Source: Dicyema japonicum
Taxonomy: Eukaryota > Dicyemida > Rhombozoa > Dicyemidae
Length of the DNA stretch: 64,000 bases
Assembly: GCA_011109175.1 (NCBI GenBank)
Contig: RDEW01000026.1
Location: forward strand, 637,695-701,694
Direction of reading: 5' to 3'
Below, one piece after another: positions 32,949 to 43,989 of the stretch. A program made the translations under genes and the position numbers. How positions within the stretch are numbered: the stretch's first letter is position 1; each line of letters opens with the position of its first letter. The notes beneath the pieces are model-generated. The model was not told the origin of the DNA, ran no database searches, and was given only the letters and a program-made list of their open reading frames with translations.

Positions 32949-33845
32949 TCTTCGATTAAACTCAAACAGATTATTTTCTCTCCTTCTCTTACACTATCAT
33001 GTGTATAGAGTTTCCTCTTATACACCATTATTGCCCCCTCTAACTCCACCTTTGCCCTCCTCAACTCTTTGAGGTCCCATTTGGGAACACGGAGTTTACT
33101 AATTAGCCCCTTTTTCTAACCCCTCTCGCCACACTACTTATGTGCCCCTCCAGTGCTTCCAGCTCAGTCTGTCTCTAAGCAATCTTGGCACAGATCTGCC
33201 CCCTCCATTTACTGGGTGGTCTGGGCTTGTCCGTCAATTCCTCATAGGTGATCTGTGCTGCATACAGCACTAGGGAGATGTCACCCAGTGACCCTACTGG
33301 CTTAGCCTCCGCCGCATAAGCCATTATTGATACAGGTTAACACTACTCCGTTAACCTTACAATGAGGGATCTTGCGGGTAAATCTACGGTCCACAAGTGG
33401 GACATCTGCCGCTGCATCGAGATTCCGCGCGAAGACCTCATAAACATGCTTGAGCTGCAACGTATCACAGCTCTGGCGCTCGTACTCTCTTTGACAGTTG
33501 TGGTCACCTGGACCCCGCCCCTTTAAACCAGTACCTTCTTTGCCTACAGCCATTTTCTTGAGTTCACTCACATATATAGCAGTACTGAATCTGCCGCTGC
33601 AGAGCTCCGCCAAGTATAGCCAACCATTCCTGGGCATTTGAGATAGCCTGCTACGTACCTGCAGGATTACCTGCCTCGCCCATTCTTTTGGGTATCTGCC
33701 ACAACACTCTCGGATATGGCATGAATTACATTCATACCATCAGGTAACGAAAGTGACCCTTCTCCTTTTTTCCTTTCAACATTTTTGCCAACTCGAGAGA
33801 GTTTCAACGCCACCGAATCGAAAGCACGTTGCATGTTTAACCATA

Positions 33846-33889
33846 TTTATTATTAATATATTTAGATCATTTAACTAACACGTTGCTGG
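33846..33889. repeat. TTA-rich joint between two head-to-head R4 elements
   Basis: Holds TTTATTATTAATATATTTAG and separates the 5' end of R4-A (minus) from the 5' end of R4-C (plus). Dong elements are known for TAA-repeat targets, so both copies may have entered the same short repeat. Confidence 0.45.
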
Positions 33890-36850
33890 TTAATGGTTGT
33901 TGTTGATAAGAACCATCTAAATTCATCAGATTATGCGGACTTCTGTGCCGAATTGAGTAAAGAAAATTCAAATCGAACGGCCGCCGAGTTTGTCCGACAT
34001 GTTTCCGACGCGGATGCTTCTAGGATTCGTTCTCAGCAAGACAACACGAAATTTCTGGTTTTACGAGCAATAACGATTTCCTCAACAGCTGATTGTCCAG
34101 AACAATGGGCTACCTCAGTAATTGAAAGCACGCGCTCTAGACTCGATTGTGTCACCAGAGGTGGGTGGGCTATTCTCTTGGAAGGGTTCAAGTCTAAGTT
34201 TGGAGAGGAAATAACAATGCCTGGGTTCAAAAGACTGATATACGCCCAAAAACGTCAACAATTACCAAGAAATGGACATGATACGAAGGGGACCTCAGAT
34301 TCTAAGCCTGATATGTCTTCGACATTTATTGAGGCCAAGTTGTATGCTCGTTGTGAACGTACTTTTATTGAGGAGTTACGGACGAATCAGTCAATTGACC
34401 ATTCTTCAAGACCCGTACGAAGAAAATTCCTTATGTAAAAGTGGATATTCTCGAATGCCTGAACAGTGTCATTAATGCTTGGATCAAAGTCAATCTCCCA
34501 ACGTCAATTGATCAAATATCTTCTATTATTTATGCTGGGCAAACTGCCTACCAAACTCTTACTACAAAGAAATTTGAGCCCTCAAAATGGAGGGAGGATA
34601 TGACTAAGAAAATTGAACAACGGAGATCATATTCTGTTTTTATTGAAAAGTTTTTTTACGAAGACTCTTTCTACTGACGAGAAGTCTATGGCGTGCCATG
34701 TATTGTCGCTAGTTGGTTACAGGAAAAAACAATCCGGAGAAAGGGCCAGAATTGTGTCTTTTATGCAATATAAGACTAAAGTGATGGAGAAAAAAATATC
34801 GACATTTGAATCGAAGCGGAAATTTCGTATGGACGAACAAATGTTCGAATTTAATAAAAGATCTTTCTACAGGAACTTGAATGGAGGACAAAATAATATC
34901 AATATCTCAATTGATAATAAAAAATGCGCAGATTTTTGGGAAGAATTATAAAAAAGGAAGAGTCTAAATTTTGAAAGTTTTAATATCGGAAAAATAATGA
35001 CTAGTGTTGAAAATGTGTCTGTTGAATTCTCGAAGAATGTGTTTGAACAAACGATTCAGTATTTGCAAAATTGGAAGGCCCCAGGTTGTGATGGGATTCA
35101 AAATGCGAAGCGCCACAGTCGCCAAAGGACTTACGCCCTATTACGTATATGTCGTCAATCTATAAACTTATGACAAAGTGCATCAATGCCAAGCTAGCGG
35201 ATTATGTGGAAGTGTTTGGCCTTCTTTCTAAAAACCAGAACAAGGAAAAGATGTTAGGGTGCTAAAGAACAAGCACTAGTCAATAAATCACTTAATAAAG
35301 TAAATGGAGGTGGATTATATGCTGCATGGATTGACGTCAAAAAACATTTGACTCGGTTGACCACAACTTTTTAATGAAAGTCCTTGAAAAATCAGGAATC
35401 CCGAATGGATTATTAAAGTTGTGAGAATACTGATTATGCATTGGAGAGTGAAACTAATGTTGAATAATGAAAATATTCAGATTGAAATGGGAATTTTGCA
35501 GAGGGATAGTCTATTCATGTTATTTGTCTTAATGACCCACTTAGTCGTTTATTGACATATAAGTATCCAAAAGTCTCCGTTTTACATGATGATCAGTCTG
35601 TCTCTTCATTCTCAGCTAATCATCTTCTATTTATTGACGATTTAAAACTTATTTCGACTAGTGAAGATGTTATTGTCAAGATGATGGAAGATGTTGATTT
35701 GTACATTAGTGCTGTGAGGCTGGAAAGGAATCTAGAAAAGTTCGCTACAAATGTCTTGTTGCTATCAGATGAAGCCAAGTTGTAGGAGGCAATAAATGGA
35801 TATAAATACCTCGGTGTATTGGAAGGTCTTTCCGGACAAATTTAAAAGCCAGAAATGTTAATAATTTCTTTGCAAGTAAACCAGAGAATTGAGAAACTGG
35901 TGAATATTAAACTAAATGCAGTGAATTTGTTTAAGGCATTAACGAGCATGCTCTGTTTTTATATAACTATTTTATTGGACTCCTTAATGTGGAACCCTGT
36001 GAATACAATTTGATTGACTCAACTATCCGCACCATATTGATTAAACATCGAGTCCATCTCAAACCTGCATGCAAGCAGAGGCTTTATTTAATGAGGAATT
36101 ATCTTGGGCGAGGGCTACGCTCAATCTCTCTTCTAAGTGAGAAGATATATATGGATTTTTTCATGATTTGAACTCAGAAGTACTGTTTGCAGTAGAAGTG
36201 CCGCATTTCTTAAAACCGAAATTTCAGAGAAAAGACATTTGGCATTGATCTTTATTCAAGATAGGAATCTGTTCTTTGGCGAACAAAATACAATGTGCAA
36301 AAATGGAAGAAGACCGTGGATCATTGTGCCACAAGGTGTGAAAAGATGTTGCATGGGGATTATGTAAGAAGACATAACAAAGTCGTGAGGTGTCTACATT
36401 TCCACTTTTGCAGAGAGTTTGGTCTCAAAAACGAGAAGAAACTGAAGACTCATTCAGTGCAATCCATTGTAATGAATGACTCAGTTGAAATCAGAGTTGA
36501 CACCTTTATCAAAACGGACATAATTATTGAGCATAACAAGCCAGACCTGTTCGTTTTTGATAAAAGGAGAAACAAAATTATCTTGGTCGAAGTGGGAATA
36601 ACATCTTCCCAAAATCTACAGCAGGTGGAATGCGAAAAGCTGAGGAAGTATGACCTTCTTTCCATAGAGCTGGAGTTGATACACCACGCAGAGGTCAAGA
36701 TTGTCCCGATTGTACTCACTTGGGATGGCCTAGTGACTTCACATTCGTGGAAGTATGCCAGATCTTTGAATATAAGTGAAAGAACATATGTTTAATCGCT
36801 GGTAATCAAGAAGACTTTGGAGAGTATGATTGTATCATATAGGAACCAAG
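33890..36850 (+). mobile_element. R4/Dong-like LINE, subfamily B/C, copy 2, degenerate
   Basis: Starts MVVVDKNHLNSSDYADFCAE (33893). The N-terminal block 33893-34438 is open for 181 codons (AEFVRHVSDADASRIRSQQD, CVTRGGWAILLEGFKSKFGE). SIDQISSIIYAGQTAYQTL follows at 34500-34560, then RT remnants with many breaks (TYKYPKV..SANHLLFIDDLKLI at 35552-35660, HRVHLKPACKQRLYLMRNYL at 36044-36110). The zinc knuckle and nuclease read 36295-36795: WKKTVDHCATRCEKMLHGDY, NKPDLFVFDKRRNKIILVEV with GITSSQ, and LRKYDLL. Same family as 13940-17500 but older. Confidence 0.8.
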
Positions 36851-37419
36851 TCGACGTTTCGTGGCGTTATGATAAACTTAATGTATATTTACTCCCGGTC
36901 TGATTATGAAGGAATTCAAAAGAAGAGTGTGAGCGAAGTGATTACAATATATATAGAGGAAAAGGAAAATGACTTTGACAATTGGGTTTACTTCCATAGT
37001 TTCTCGAAGAGGAAACGAATTGAATAGAGAACATTTAATTAGAATCAACCTTTTAAGATAAAGGGAATGATTGATGTGACCGGTTTTAAATGGGGTTAGG
37101 TTGAAAATGAGGCGCAAAATCGATTTAACCGTAAAAGCCGTTTAACGTATGACCGAAAGTTAACGCTAACCGGTTTAGACAGGTAAATCTAAGCCTTTAA
37201 GTATCGAAACCTGACAAAACATTATTAATATCATTTAGACAGCAATACAAACGGGGCTTTTAACTTTAACAACTTTATTGGCAAAGAAAATTAAAGAAGG
37301 AGTTATTTGGCCTCATGCCGCAAGTCCTGCAAACGCTTGGACTCTTCTCTGCGCTCTCAGACCCCTCTTATCGTTTATTCTGTGCTGCAACATACGATTC
37401 AATGATGGCATCTCTTTTT
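36851..37419. other. Spacer, nothing assigned
   Basis: The short tail of R4-C fades out near 36860. The rest shows no terminus, motif or convincing frame. Confidence 0.4.
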
Positions 37420-37990
37420 AGGAAGTTTTCCAACGGAGGAGGATTTTCTCCTCCATTTTCCAAACACATGAAATCCAGTTTTCTTCCTGTAGAGGCTACG
37501 GCTTTTCTGGCCATCTGACAACAACCATAACTCTTCCCGTGATCACCAGACTCGCAGTTGATACAAGATCTTCTATTGTTCGGTTCCGAGAACTACGGGG
37601 ACTGTGTGAAGAAACATCTCTTTGCCCCATTGCAATGTGTCCGAAATATTGACAATTAAAGCATCTAGGGGGATATCTTCTGGCCCACTCACATTCAATT
37701 TCCATCCACCCAATGACAAGACCCAGGCGTATCAAGGACGTAGCTTCTGACTGTAAGCTCATCTTCACAACACGGAGTTTTTTTCCATTCCTTACAATAC
37801 GTTTCATCGACTCAGTGGTTGGAGCAATTTCTTTCATATAAGCTTAAGTTCGTCTTCAACTGTCAACCAATGATCTGTCGACTCCATTCTGGTCGTCGAT
37901 TTGGGTTTACCTTTCCCAGTTAACGGTTCCAGAGACAGATCCTTAATGCGATATTTTTTAAAAGCTTTTTAGAGGGGGCGATGAATTGAA
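37420..37990 (-). mobile_element. LINE-I copy 2, inverted 5' part (gag-like)
   Basis: The minus-strand frame 37837-37496 reads LGLVIGWMEIECEWARRYPP then RCFNCQYFGHIAMGQRD, a gag-type CCHC region matching the LINE-I copy at 18270-18320 (AEWF..PEIQCFRCQQFGHI). It lies immediately left of plus-strand LINE-I sequence, with the strand switching at about 37990, as expected for 5' inversion during integration (twin priming). Confidence 0.65.
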
Positions 37991-39910
37991 TAAGTTTGGG
38001 AACTCCTGCTATAACCAACAAAGTGGGACTAATAGCCCAAAAAAGAATAACTGGCACAAGGACTAACAAGAATAAACCAGCTCTTCAGCCACGAGAATCA
38101 ACCTGGCTACCCAGAGAAAAGATACCAGGGAGAATTGCAAAAGAACTGGAGAAAATAATATCAAGACTAAAAGAACTAAGCGGTATACTCGGGGTGGATT
38201 TACGAAGAATGGTGGACCTGGCAATGGAGAGCCCGGGCCACCTAAAAGAAAATTAAAAAAAAACCTGAAGATAGTGCTGGTGAATGCCCGATCCCTGAGG
38301 AAGAGGCGTCACGACCTGCCACTACTCCTGTCGTCCACCAAGATTGACATCCTGGTGGTCAACGAGACCAAGGTTAAAAAGACTAACACAACAATGCTAG
38401 AGGGATATAATTCTATAGAAATACCATAGGGGGAAGGTGCTGAGACTATCACTGGAACTACATTATTCTACAGTAATGATCTACATATACGTTAGCCAAA
38501 AGTTATCATGAATACACATTGTGAATTTGTTTCCGTTGAGGTACGCTGTCGTGGCTTTTGGATGCACCTAGGAGGGATGTAATCAAATGACCTCAGAAAG
38601 TGCTCCACAGAAATTGAAGAATTTTTTGCAGGAAACGTATGTCTGTCCTGGTAGGAGATCTAAACGCCAAGAACGTTAAATATGGATGCCTCGAACGAGG
38701 ATGGAGTCAGACTAGCAAAATTATGTGATAAAGCTGGTTTCGAGATCATGACGTCGGAGGAGCAGAATCACTTCTCGTATCAGGGTGGAGGTATCATTGG
38801 CGTGTTCCTGGTGTCACCACTGCGCTACACTTATGTGGGGATACCGATGATCATGTGGGACATCGGGAGCGATCACATCCTTCAAGAAATGACACTGAAC
38901 CTGGCTCCTGACACTACGGAGTCAGTTTTTACAGGTTATCAAGGCTAAATTGAGAACACTATAGAAGATACATATCTAGAAACCTCAAAAAGTGGAAGGA
39001 GGGACCTTATTCCCGAAGTGAAATTGACAACATAGACAGAGAGATTTCAATTGTGATGGAGAGACACTTATCATTTTACGCTAGGAGGATACTCTCCGGT
39101 ACTAATTATAAAAAAAACATCACTTTGTCCCCTTCTACGTTATCTTTGATTGGAAAAAGAAACCGATTGAAGAACAAACTCAGAAGATCTGTCGACTGGA
39201 TGACCGGATTACATTGACCGGTCAACTGAAGATGATCAAAAAGGCCATTGAAGAGGGAACAAGACTGAGTCAAGAACAATGTTGGAGCGTCGAGGCAACC
39301 AAACTAAACGCCTAAGACCCCTCGTTTAGGAAGATATACTGGCCAGAAAAGGAATGATGTGAGAATCTTTTTGATCAAGCCAGGAAGTGGATCATGTTCT
39401 AGGGAAGAAGCCCCAGATATCTTTAAGATGCAACTAGAACCGGTATTCAGGGAGTCAACCCATTAAAGCTGATTTCGAGGGAAGAGTTGGGAGCTTCACA
39501 AGAACTTTTTCCTATTCTCCGGACGATCTCAAAGATACTTTTATAAAGATAAAGACAGAGGACGTCGTGATTGCCATTAGAGCATGCAAAGCTAACGCCC
39601 CTGGACATGACCATATTAGCATGAGAATGTTCAAGGAAGGTCCAGAGGATCTGCTGCTTGTGCTGAAAAGTTTATTCAACGCAAGCATTGATCATGGATA
39701 TATCCCAAGACGCTGGAAAATTTCTATTGTCAGGATGATACTTAAACCAAGAAAGTCGGGGAGAGACCCCCTTAACTATAGGTATCAGCTTAATCTGCTC
39801 TATCTCCTAGATTGCTGAGACTAAACGAACAGATGGAAGAGAGCTGTTTCTTCCCCGCGGAACAATGTGGCTTCAGACCCGGGAAATCCTGCACGATTGT
39901 ATCCACCACA
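37990..39910 (+). mobile_element. LINE-I copy 2, forward part: ORF1 end, endonuclease, RT fingers
   Basis: The frame 37996-38256 is the ORF1 tail (REKIPGRIAKELEKIISRLK). It is followed at about 38275 by the endonuclease: LKIVLVNARSLRKRRHDLPL, TKIDILVVNETKV (catalytic E), VLVGDLNAKN (about 38645-38675, D and N), and DIGSDHILQEM (about 38860-38890, final D-H). RT fingers: AIRACKANAPGHDHISMRMF, HGYIPRRWKISIVRMILKPR (39567-39750) and AEQCGFRPGKSC (about 39855-39890). Truncated at about 39910, where LINE-C sequence joins. Frameshifts are frequent. Confidence 0.75.
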
Positions 39911-40175
39911 TGCATTCGATGGTACTGAGAGATTCGAAAATATGTGTGGGAATATGCTGAGCATGTACTGAAGTGTTTGAGTATCCTCAGAAACAAAATC
40001 CAGATAGTCCGCATAAATTATCTCGTTTCCAATCAGGGCCCTGAACTCTCTTAATGCAGCTTCAAGATAAACAATGAAGAGGACTGGGGATAGCGAGTAA
40101 GTTGAACGCCGTGTAAAATAGTTTCAGTGACTCTCCATGAAGGTTGCGACGATTTTTTCCGTGTATGAACGAGTT
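39911..40175 (-). mobile_element. LINE-C fragment with internal deletion
   Basis: 39950-40099 aligns with 28490-28650 of the full-length LINE-C (minus strand; SLSPVLFIVYLEAALREFRA, EIIYADYLDFVSEDTQ). From 40100 it jumps to a piece resembling 30120-30190 (endonuclease). So about 1.5 kb is missing between the two parts, which are in the same orientation. Confidence 0.7.
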
Positions 40176-40788
40176 TTGCTCGCTATTGTGAAAGGGAATA
40201 GCCATACGGTTCTGGTTTCCTCACTTAATTATACGGAATTATGTTTAACTTTAAATTTTTATTGCCGTTTTAGACATTTTTCCTGATTTTTACAAAATTG
40301 GGTTATTTGCCAAACCCTTGGCATTGAAAATACTGAATTTCGATTTCCTTAACTGACTTCGTAAAACCAACGTCCAGTCAACGAGAGATTGGGATTCTAC
40401 GCTTTTTAAAACTTTCTAAGTGTAGTTCTTCCAAAATTCTAAGCCAAATAATCTTTATATCCTCCATTTCATACATTCATTGACCATTGACCACCAAGTG
40501 ATTACTTCAAAGTAGTTATATCTATATTCATAGCCCACTCTATTAAACTTTAAAATAATAAATTTAATGATGTAAAGTAAAAAGAACCTGACAATTTTGA
40601 CCTCGATTCTGAGAAAACCAAACCTCGGTTTTTGGATCATCCTAAGATTTTTGAACATCTTGTAGGATTTGAATAGATATGGAAAAGACTAAAAATTTCA
40701 ATGTGGAACAAACTTAATTAATTGTGCCTTTATTGTATATTTCAAATTAAAATTTAAGTTACGTAATATCCATTTTACTTTCTTAAAA
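40176..40788. other. AT-rich spacer
   Basis: No gene seen. TTTTGACCTCGATTCTGAG at 40595 loosely resembles the pogo terminus at 41394-41417 in opposite orientation, so it may be a degraded left end. Confidence 0.3.
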
Positions 40789-41250
40789 TGAGCATCAAGA
40801 AAAATATCTCTTTTATCGAAAAAATCTACTCTCAAATTCTTACACAAAATTTCGGAACGAGCATTGAAACTGTTGCTCGAATAATAAAATTCTTCAAAAT
40901 TATTAATACTTTATCGACCAATAAGATATTTTTGGAATTTCTCTACAAAGTAAATTTACGACGCTGATTTAAATCTGAGGCAAAATATAAATCATGAATT
41001 TTCTATAAAATGTTAAAATTTACAACAAAGAAACAATCTCAATCATAAGCGATGTATCCGAAATTATAATTGAGTTATTACACAAGGAAGAAATCTATGA
41101 TGAAATATAACGGTGAATCAGAGAAAATGAATTAATAAAAGGAACCCTCAAGCAAATTAATGATTTGAAAGAATCTATTTTATATTCCGCTTCGGATTCT
41201 CTGGGTTTTACTAGTGAGAAAAAACTTGAAAAAATATGGATTTGGGAGTA
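40789..41250 (+). pseudogene. Possible RNA polymerase III subunit RPC3-like N-terminal fragment
   Basis: ATG at 40789 opens 59 codons with IYSQILTQNFGTSIETVARI and NKIFLEFLYKVNL. Further on, in another frame, IYNKETISIISDVSEIIIEL then LHKEEIYDEI, and later ENELIKGTLKQINDLKESIL. The order and spacing recall the first 170 residues of RPC3 (a short helix, FG, a helical bundle, then IYTTK...ELIVEELL). The comparison is from memory, with weak identity. Frames change near 40970 and stops occur near 41105, which no clean short intron removes. It could be a decayed host fragment or an unrelated AT-rich frame. Confidence 0.25.
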
Positions 41251-41393
41251 GAATTGGACATTTTGCTAATACGCCATAATAAACTTTGTTAAGTTTTTAT
41301 GCATTATTATTTCACAAAATCATAATTATTTATAACTTTTAAGTTTTCTCTCAAATTTGAAACAACCTCGGTATTTGAAAGCTTGGTGTTCCA

Positions 41394-41460
41394 AATCGAG
41401 GTCGTACTGTATTAAATTGGTGTACTTATGTTCCAAATCGTACTGTATTAACAAAATAAT
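41394..41460. repeat. pogo-type terminus with partial duplication
   Basis: CCAAATCGAGGTCGTACTG followed by TA is, inverted, CAGTACGACCTCGATTTGG, close to the end of the element at 23513. A second shortened copy (CCAAATCGTACTGTATTA) follows within about 40 bp. No transposase was recognised between here and 40176. Confidence 0.55.
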
Positions 41461-42150
41461 CAATATTTGACCTATTTTTGAATTCCCGATAATATATTTA
41501 ATTTATTAATCATATTGCGTTTTAATCAGGATGCGAATGGTATTTCTCTGTCTTCTCTTTATGAAATGTTCTTGTCTTTTAAATGGGCTAGTGAATACAT
41601 TTAATAGATATTTTTACGGTGATGAGATCGATGAGGTTAATTTAAGATAATTTTAGGCTAATCAAATAAAAACGGTCATAATATTTTTTGGAATCTTTTT
41701 AACCAGTTTATTTTCTCTCTCGTTGATATTTTACATAATTTATAAAAAAAATAACTAAAACCCAAAGAAATATTTTTCATTAAATATTAATAATTCATTC
41801 TTAAATTTAATTATCTTAGTACTTTATTAGCACATATTAATTGGTGATCCAATTATGCTAGTATTAAAGAATAACCCATTATTAGTTCAAGTTTAGTTCA
41901 ACCTCAGAGAAGAAATAAAACTCCTTGTTGCAAACTTGATAAACTCTGAAGCAAAAGCTACATTCCTTGTCTGTTTAGAAATAGAGAGGCAAAAGAACAT
42001 CTGAGCTGACAAGAGAAAAATACCAAGTTATAAGAAAATCTATGAAATTATAGTGTTTTAGCACTCATTTGTAGAAAATAAAACGAGACAATAAAAGTCT
42101 GAAGAACCTTGTATTCAAAATTCTTAATAAACCGGATAAGATTATGATTA
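41461..42150. other. AT-rich spacer, nothing seen
   Basis: No terminus, motif or open frame of note. Confidence 0.5.
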
Positions 42151-42154
42151 TTAA

Positions 42155-42770
42155 TTGCACCCCGACCAGTCATAAAGTTAATGATGATCCCCTTGTGCCT
42201 CTTAAACAACAATTCTGTTCCACATCCTCCAGGTACCTCTTTTCTTTGCCAACTGTCTCAAGTTATCACTTTAGATAATTTTTAGGTCTTGGTTCAGCAC
42301 TGATGGTAATGTTTTCTTAGTAATACGCCTCCGAATTGCGCAAAGTATATTTCTGTGGCAATGTTGTGTCGAAATCCATTCGCAGATTATGACCAAAAAG
42401 TTTCCATTTTGAATTCAGAATTTCCAAAGTTTGTGAATTACATTTTCGTATAAATAAGTGTTCGAGATCTTTAACGGATATCTTATCTGCCGCATGGAGA
42501 AAGCTGTATAGATTCTGTGATTCCTGCTTTGAAAGCCCCAGGTTACATTTCAGAATTATAATTATATATCTTTATGGTAGCTTTTTTTGATCCCCATACG
42601 GATAGAAGTTTTCTGAACGCTCCACCTGCCAGGATCTTCCTACTAATGACATCTTTGTTTTCCAAAAGTGTTCCAAAATTTATGTGCCTTCTCCACGATT
42701 CGTCGAAACGTCTTTCTGATCACATAGAAATGTTGATGTTTACTTGATCTGTATTATTGTCACTAACGGA
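42155..42770 (-). mobile_element. LINE-C 3' part, degenerate
   Basis: The minus strand follows the C-terminal part of LINE-C: a start resembling SDRKTFRRIVEKAHKF (compare SDESWRKQKKVGSLL), then ending in LRQLAKKRGTWRMWNRIVV (compare LRELARSRGSWKRLIERMA). Many stops. It joins directly to LINE-C endonuclease sequence in the opposite orientation. Confidence 0.65.
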
Positions 42771-43215
42771 TACTATTTCTGATCTTAAAGTTTCGTTTAT
42801 GACCTTTTTAATTGGAGTTGCAATGCAAAAGTTGGTCACTGTCTTTGGAGAGAACTCTATGGGCAGGCATGCCAGGTGAGAAAAAATATGTCAGGAGAGT
42901 CGCTTGTACAATTTTGTAACGTTTTTGATTACTTTATTTGTCATTCGATCATAATGCGAAACATAAAACTACATGGACTTGACTCAGAAAAATGGAAATG
43001 GAGATTACTCCACATATACAACAACAAAAAAAATTCCCGCAGATATGGAAGCGCCAACATTCATAGTGATCATAAACTGCTTGTTGGACGATTCAGAATG
43101 AAAAGATATTTCGGAATATATGGAGATATAGAGAAGAGAGCTTACCTGGAGCGTTTTATTGTGGAAAAATTATGCTTATGTGAGAAAACGCGTAAAGATT
43201 ATTGTATGGCAATTT
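42771..43215 (+). mobile_element. LINE-C endonuclease part, inverted relative to the adjoining 3' part
   Basis: The open frame 42876-43217 reads RKNMSGESLVQFCNVFDYFI, then SANIHSDHKLLVGRFRMKRY and FGIYGDIEKRAYLERF. It aligns with RNIPGEALIQFCTAFNLLI, SSDHKLVVARLVLKRIHGIH and the following linker of LINE-C, but on the other strand from 42155-42770. The pair is what 5' inversion of one LINE-C insertion would leave. Confidence 0.65.
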
Positions 43216-43225
43216 AGAAGGAGAT

Positions 43226-43539
43226 TAATAATAATAATAGCTTTTTCACGAGAGCCATAATATACCTCCTCATAGGCAGGACACACACTTTATTTAAGTA
43301 AAGAACAGTTAATTTTAACTAATCGTAGAACCAAGGATTGATCTTCACTTCTTTTTTCTTTTTCTTCCTTTCTAGACAATCCAGTTCTTCAGTGAGTATC
43401 CACTGATGACAACGTCACTCGTCAAACCATTTTAGCATCATAGATGCTTGGAACCTTCCACCAAGTGAACAGCAGCGATAATCGAACCCATAACCAAAGT
43501 CACTTTAGCCCGACACCTAACCACTATGCCACCTGGCTA
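43226..43539 (-). mobile_element. tRNA-derived SINE, copy 1
   Basis: The reverse complement begins AGCCAGGTGGCATAGTGGTT and contains a box-A-like TGGCATAGTGG and a box-B-like GGTTCGATTAT at tRNA-like spacing, then a unique body, and ends CTCTCGTGAAAAAGC plus an (ATT)n tail. Collinear over its whole length (about 315 bp) with 59860-60178. The head is tRNA-like but lacks a tRNA 3' half, so it is not a tRNA gene. Probably transcribed by RNA polymerase III and moved by a LINE. Confidence 0.85.
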
Positions 43540-43989
43540 AGAATGGACTGAGTATGAGATCATTAAATACTGAGTATAAGATTCTTCGATAGATACATCC
43601 CCCGACCCTATTAAAATATTATTGGAAATCCTATAGGTAAGTAAATTGTTTCATCGTTAAGAAATTTAAGGACCTCTACTATTATTTATGTGAAGAAATC
43701 CTCTAGCTAGTGGTTCTCAACGAGGGCGAATCGCCCCTTTTGGTCGATTTTTCTGATCAAGGGGGGGGGTCGATGGTCCTCGAGGAGTGTCATATGAAAA
43801 ATTAAGGACAAATAAATAATCGAGTCTTAACCAAATAATTAAAACCAAAGAAAATCAATTGTAATTAATTAAACTATGCAAGCTGAATTCTTCTCCTTTT
43901 TGGGCATTGGCCCTTTGTATCACCCTCACTGTTCCCCTCGTATACCACTTGAGAAAACAAATCACTAGACAAGACAGCTGTTTCTCTTG

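Larger units (their letters stand above)
30838..33845 (-). mobile_element. R4/Dong-like LINE, subfamily A, copy 2
   Basis: Near full-length. From the right: start region with MVKHATCFRFGGVE (33839 downwards, frameshifted), N-terminal domain (33637-33302), SLGDISLVLYAAQITYEEL (about 33280), RT 32948-32118 (LPDWKTTGVDKVYNFF, YRPITCMPTLYKLMTKLVAN, NCQGAKEQALINKC, WVDVKKAYDSVDHSYL), then 32157-31498 (MSPLLFVLCLEPLSRRLND, STNHLLFIDDLKMYA, YKYLGVTESPKS, AANKERLYLPRDKFGRGL) and the nuclease end (31270-30850, PDIVV region). A deletion relative to the copy at 5627-7830 removes the zinc knuckle at about 31270. Several frameshifts. Confidence 0.85.

Noticed and set aside
37315-37518. Plus-strand 67-codon frame
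   Set aside because: No motif; lies beside and partly opposite the inverted LINE-I gag part.
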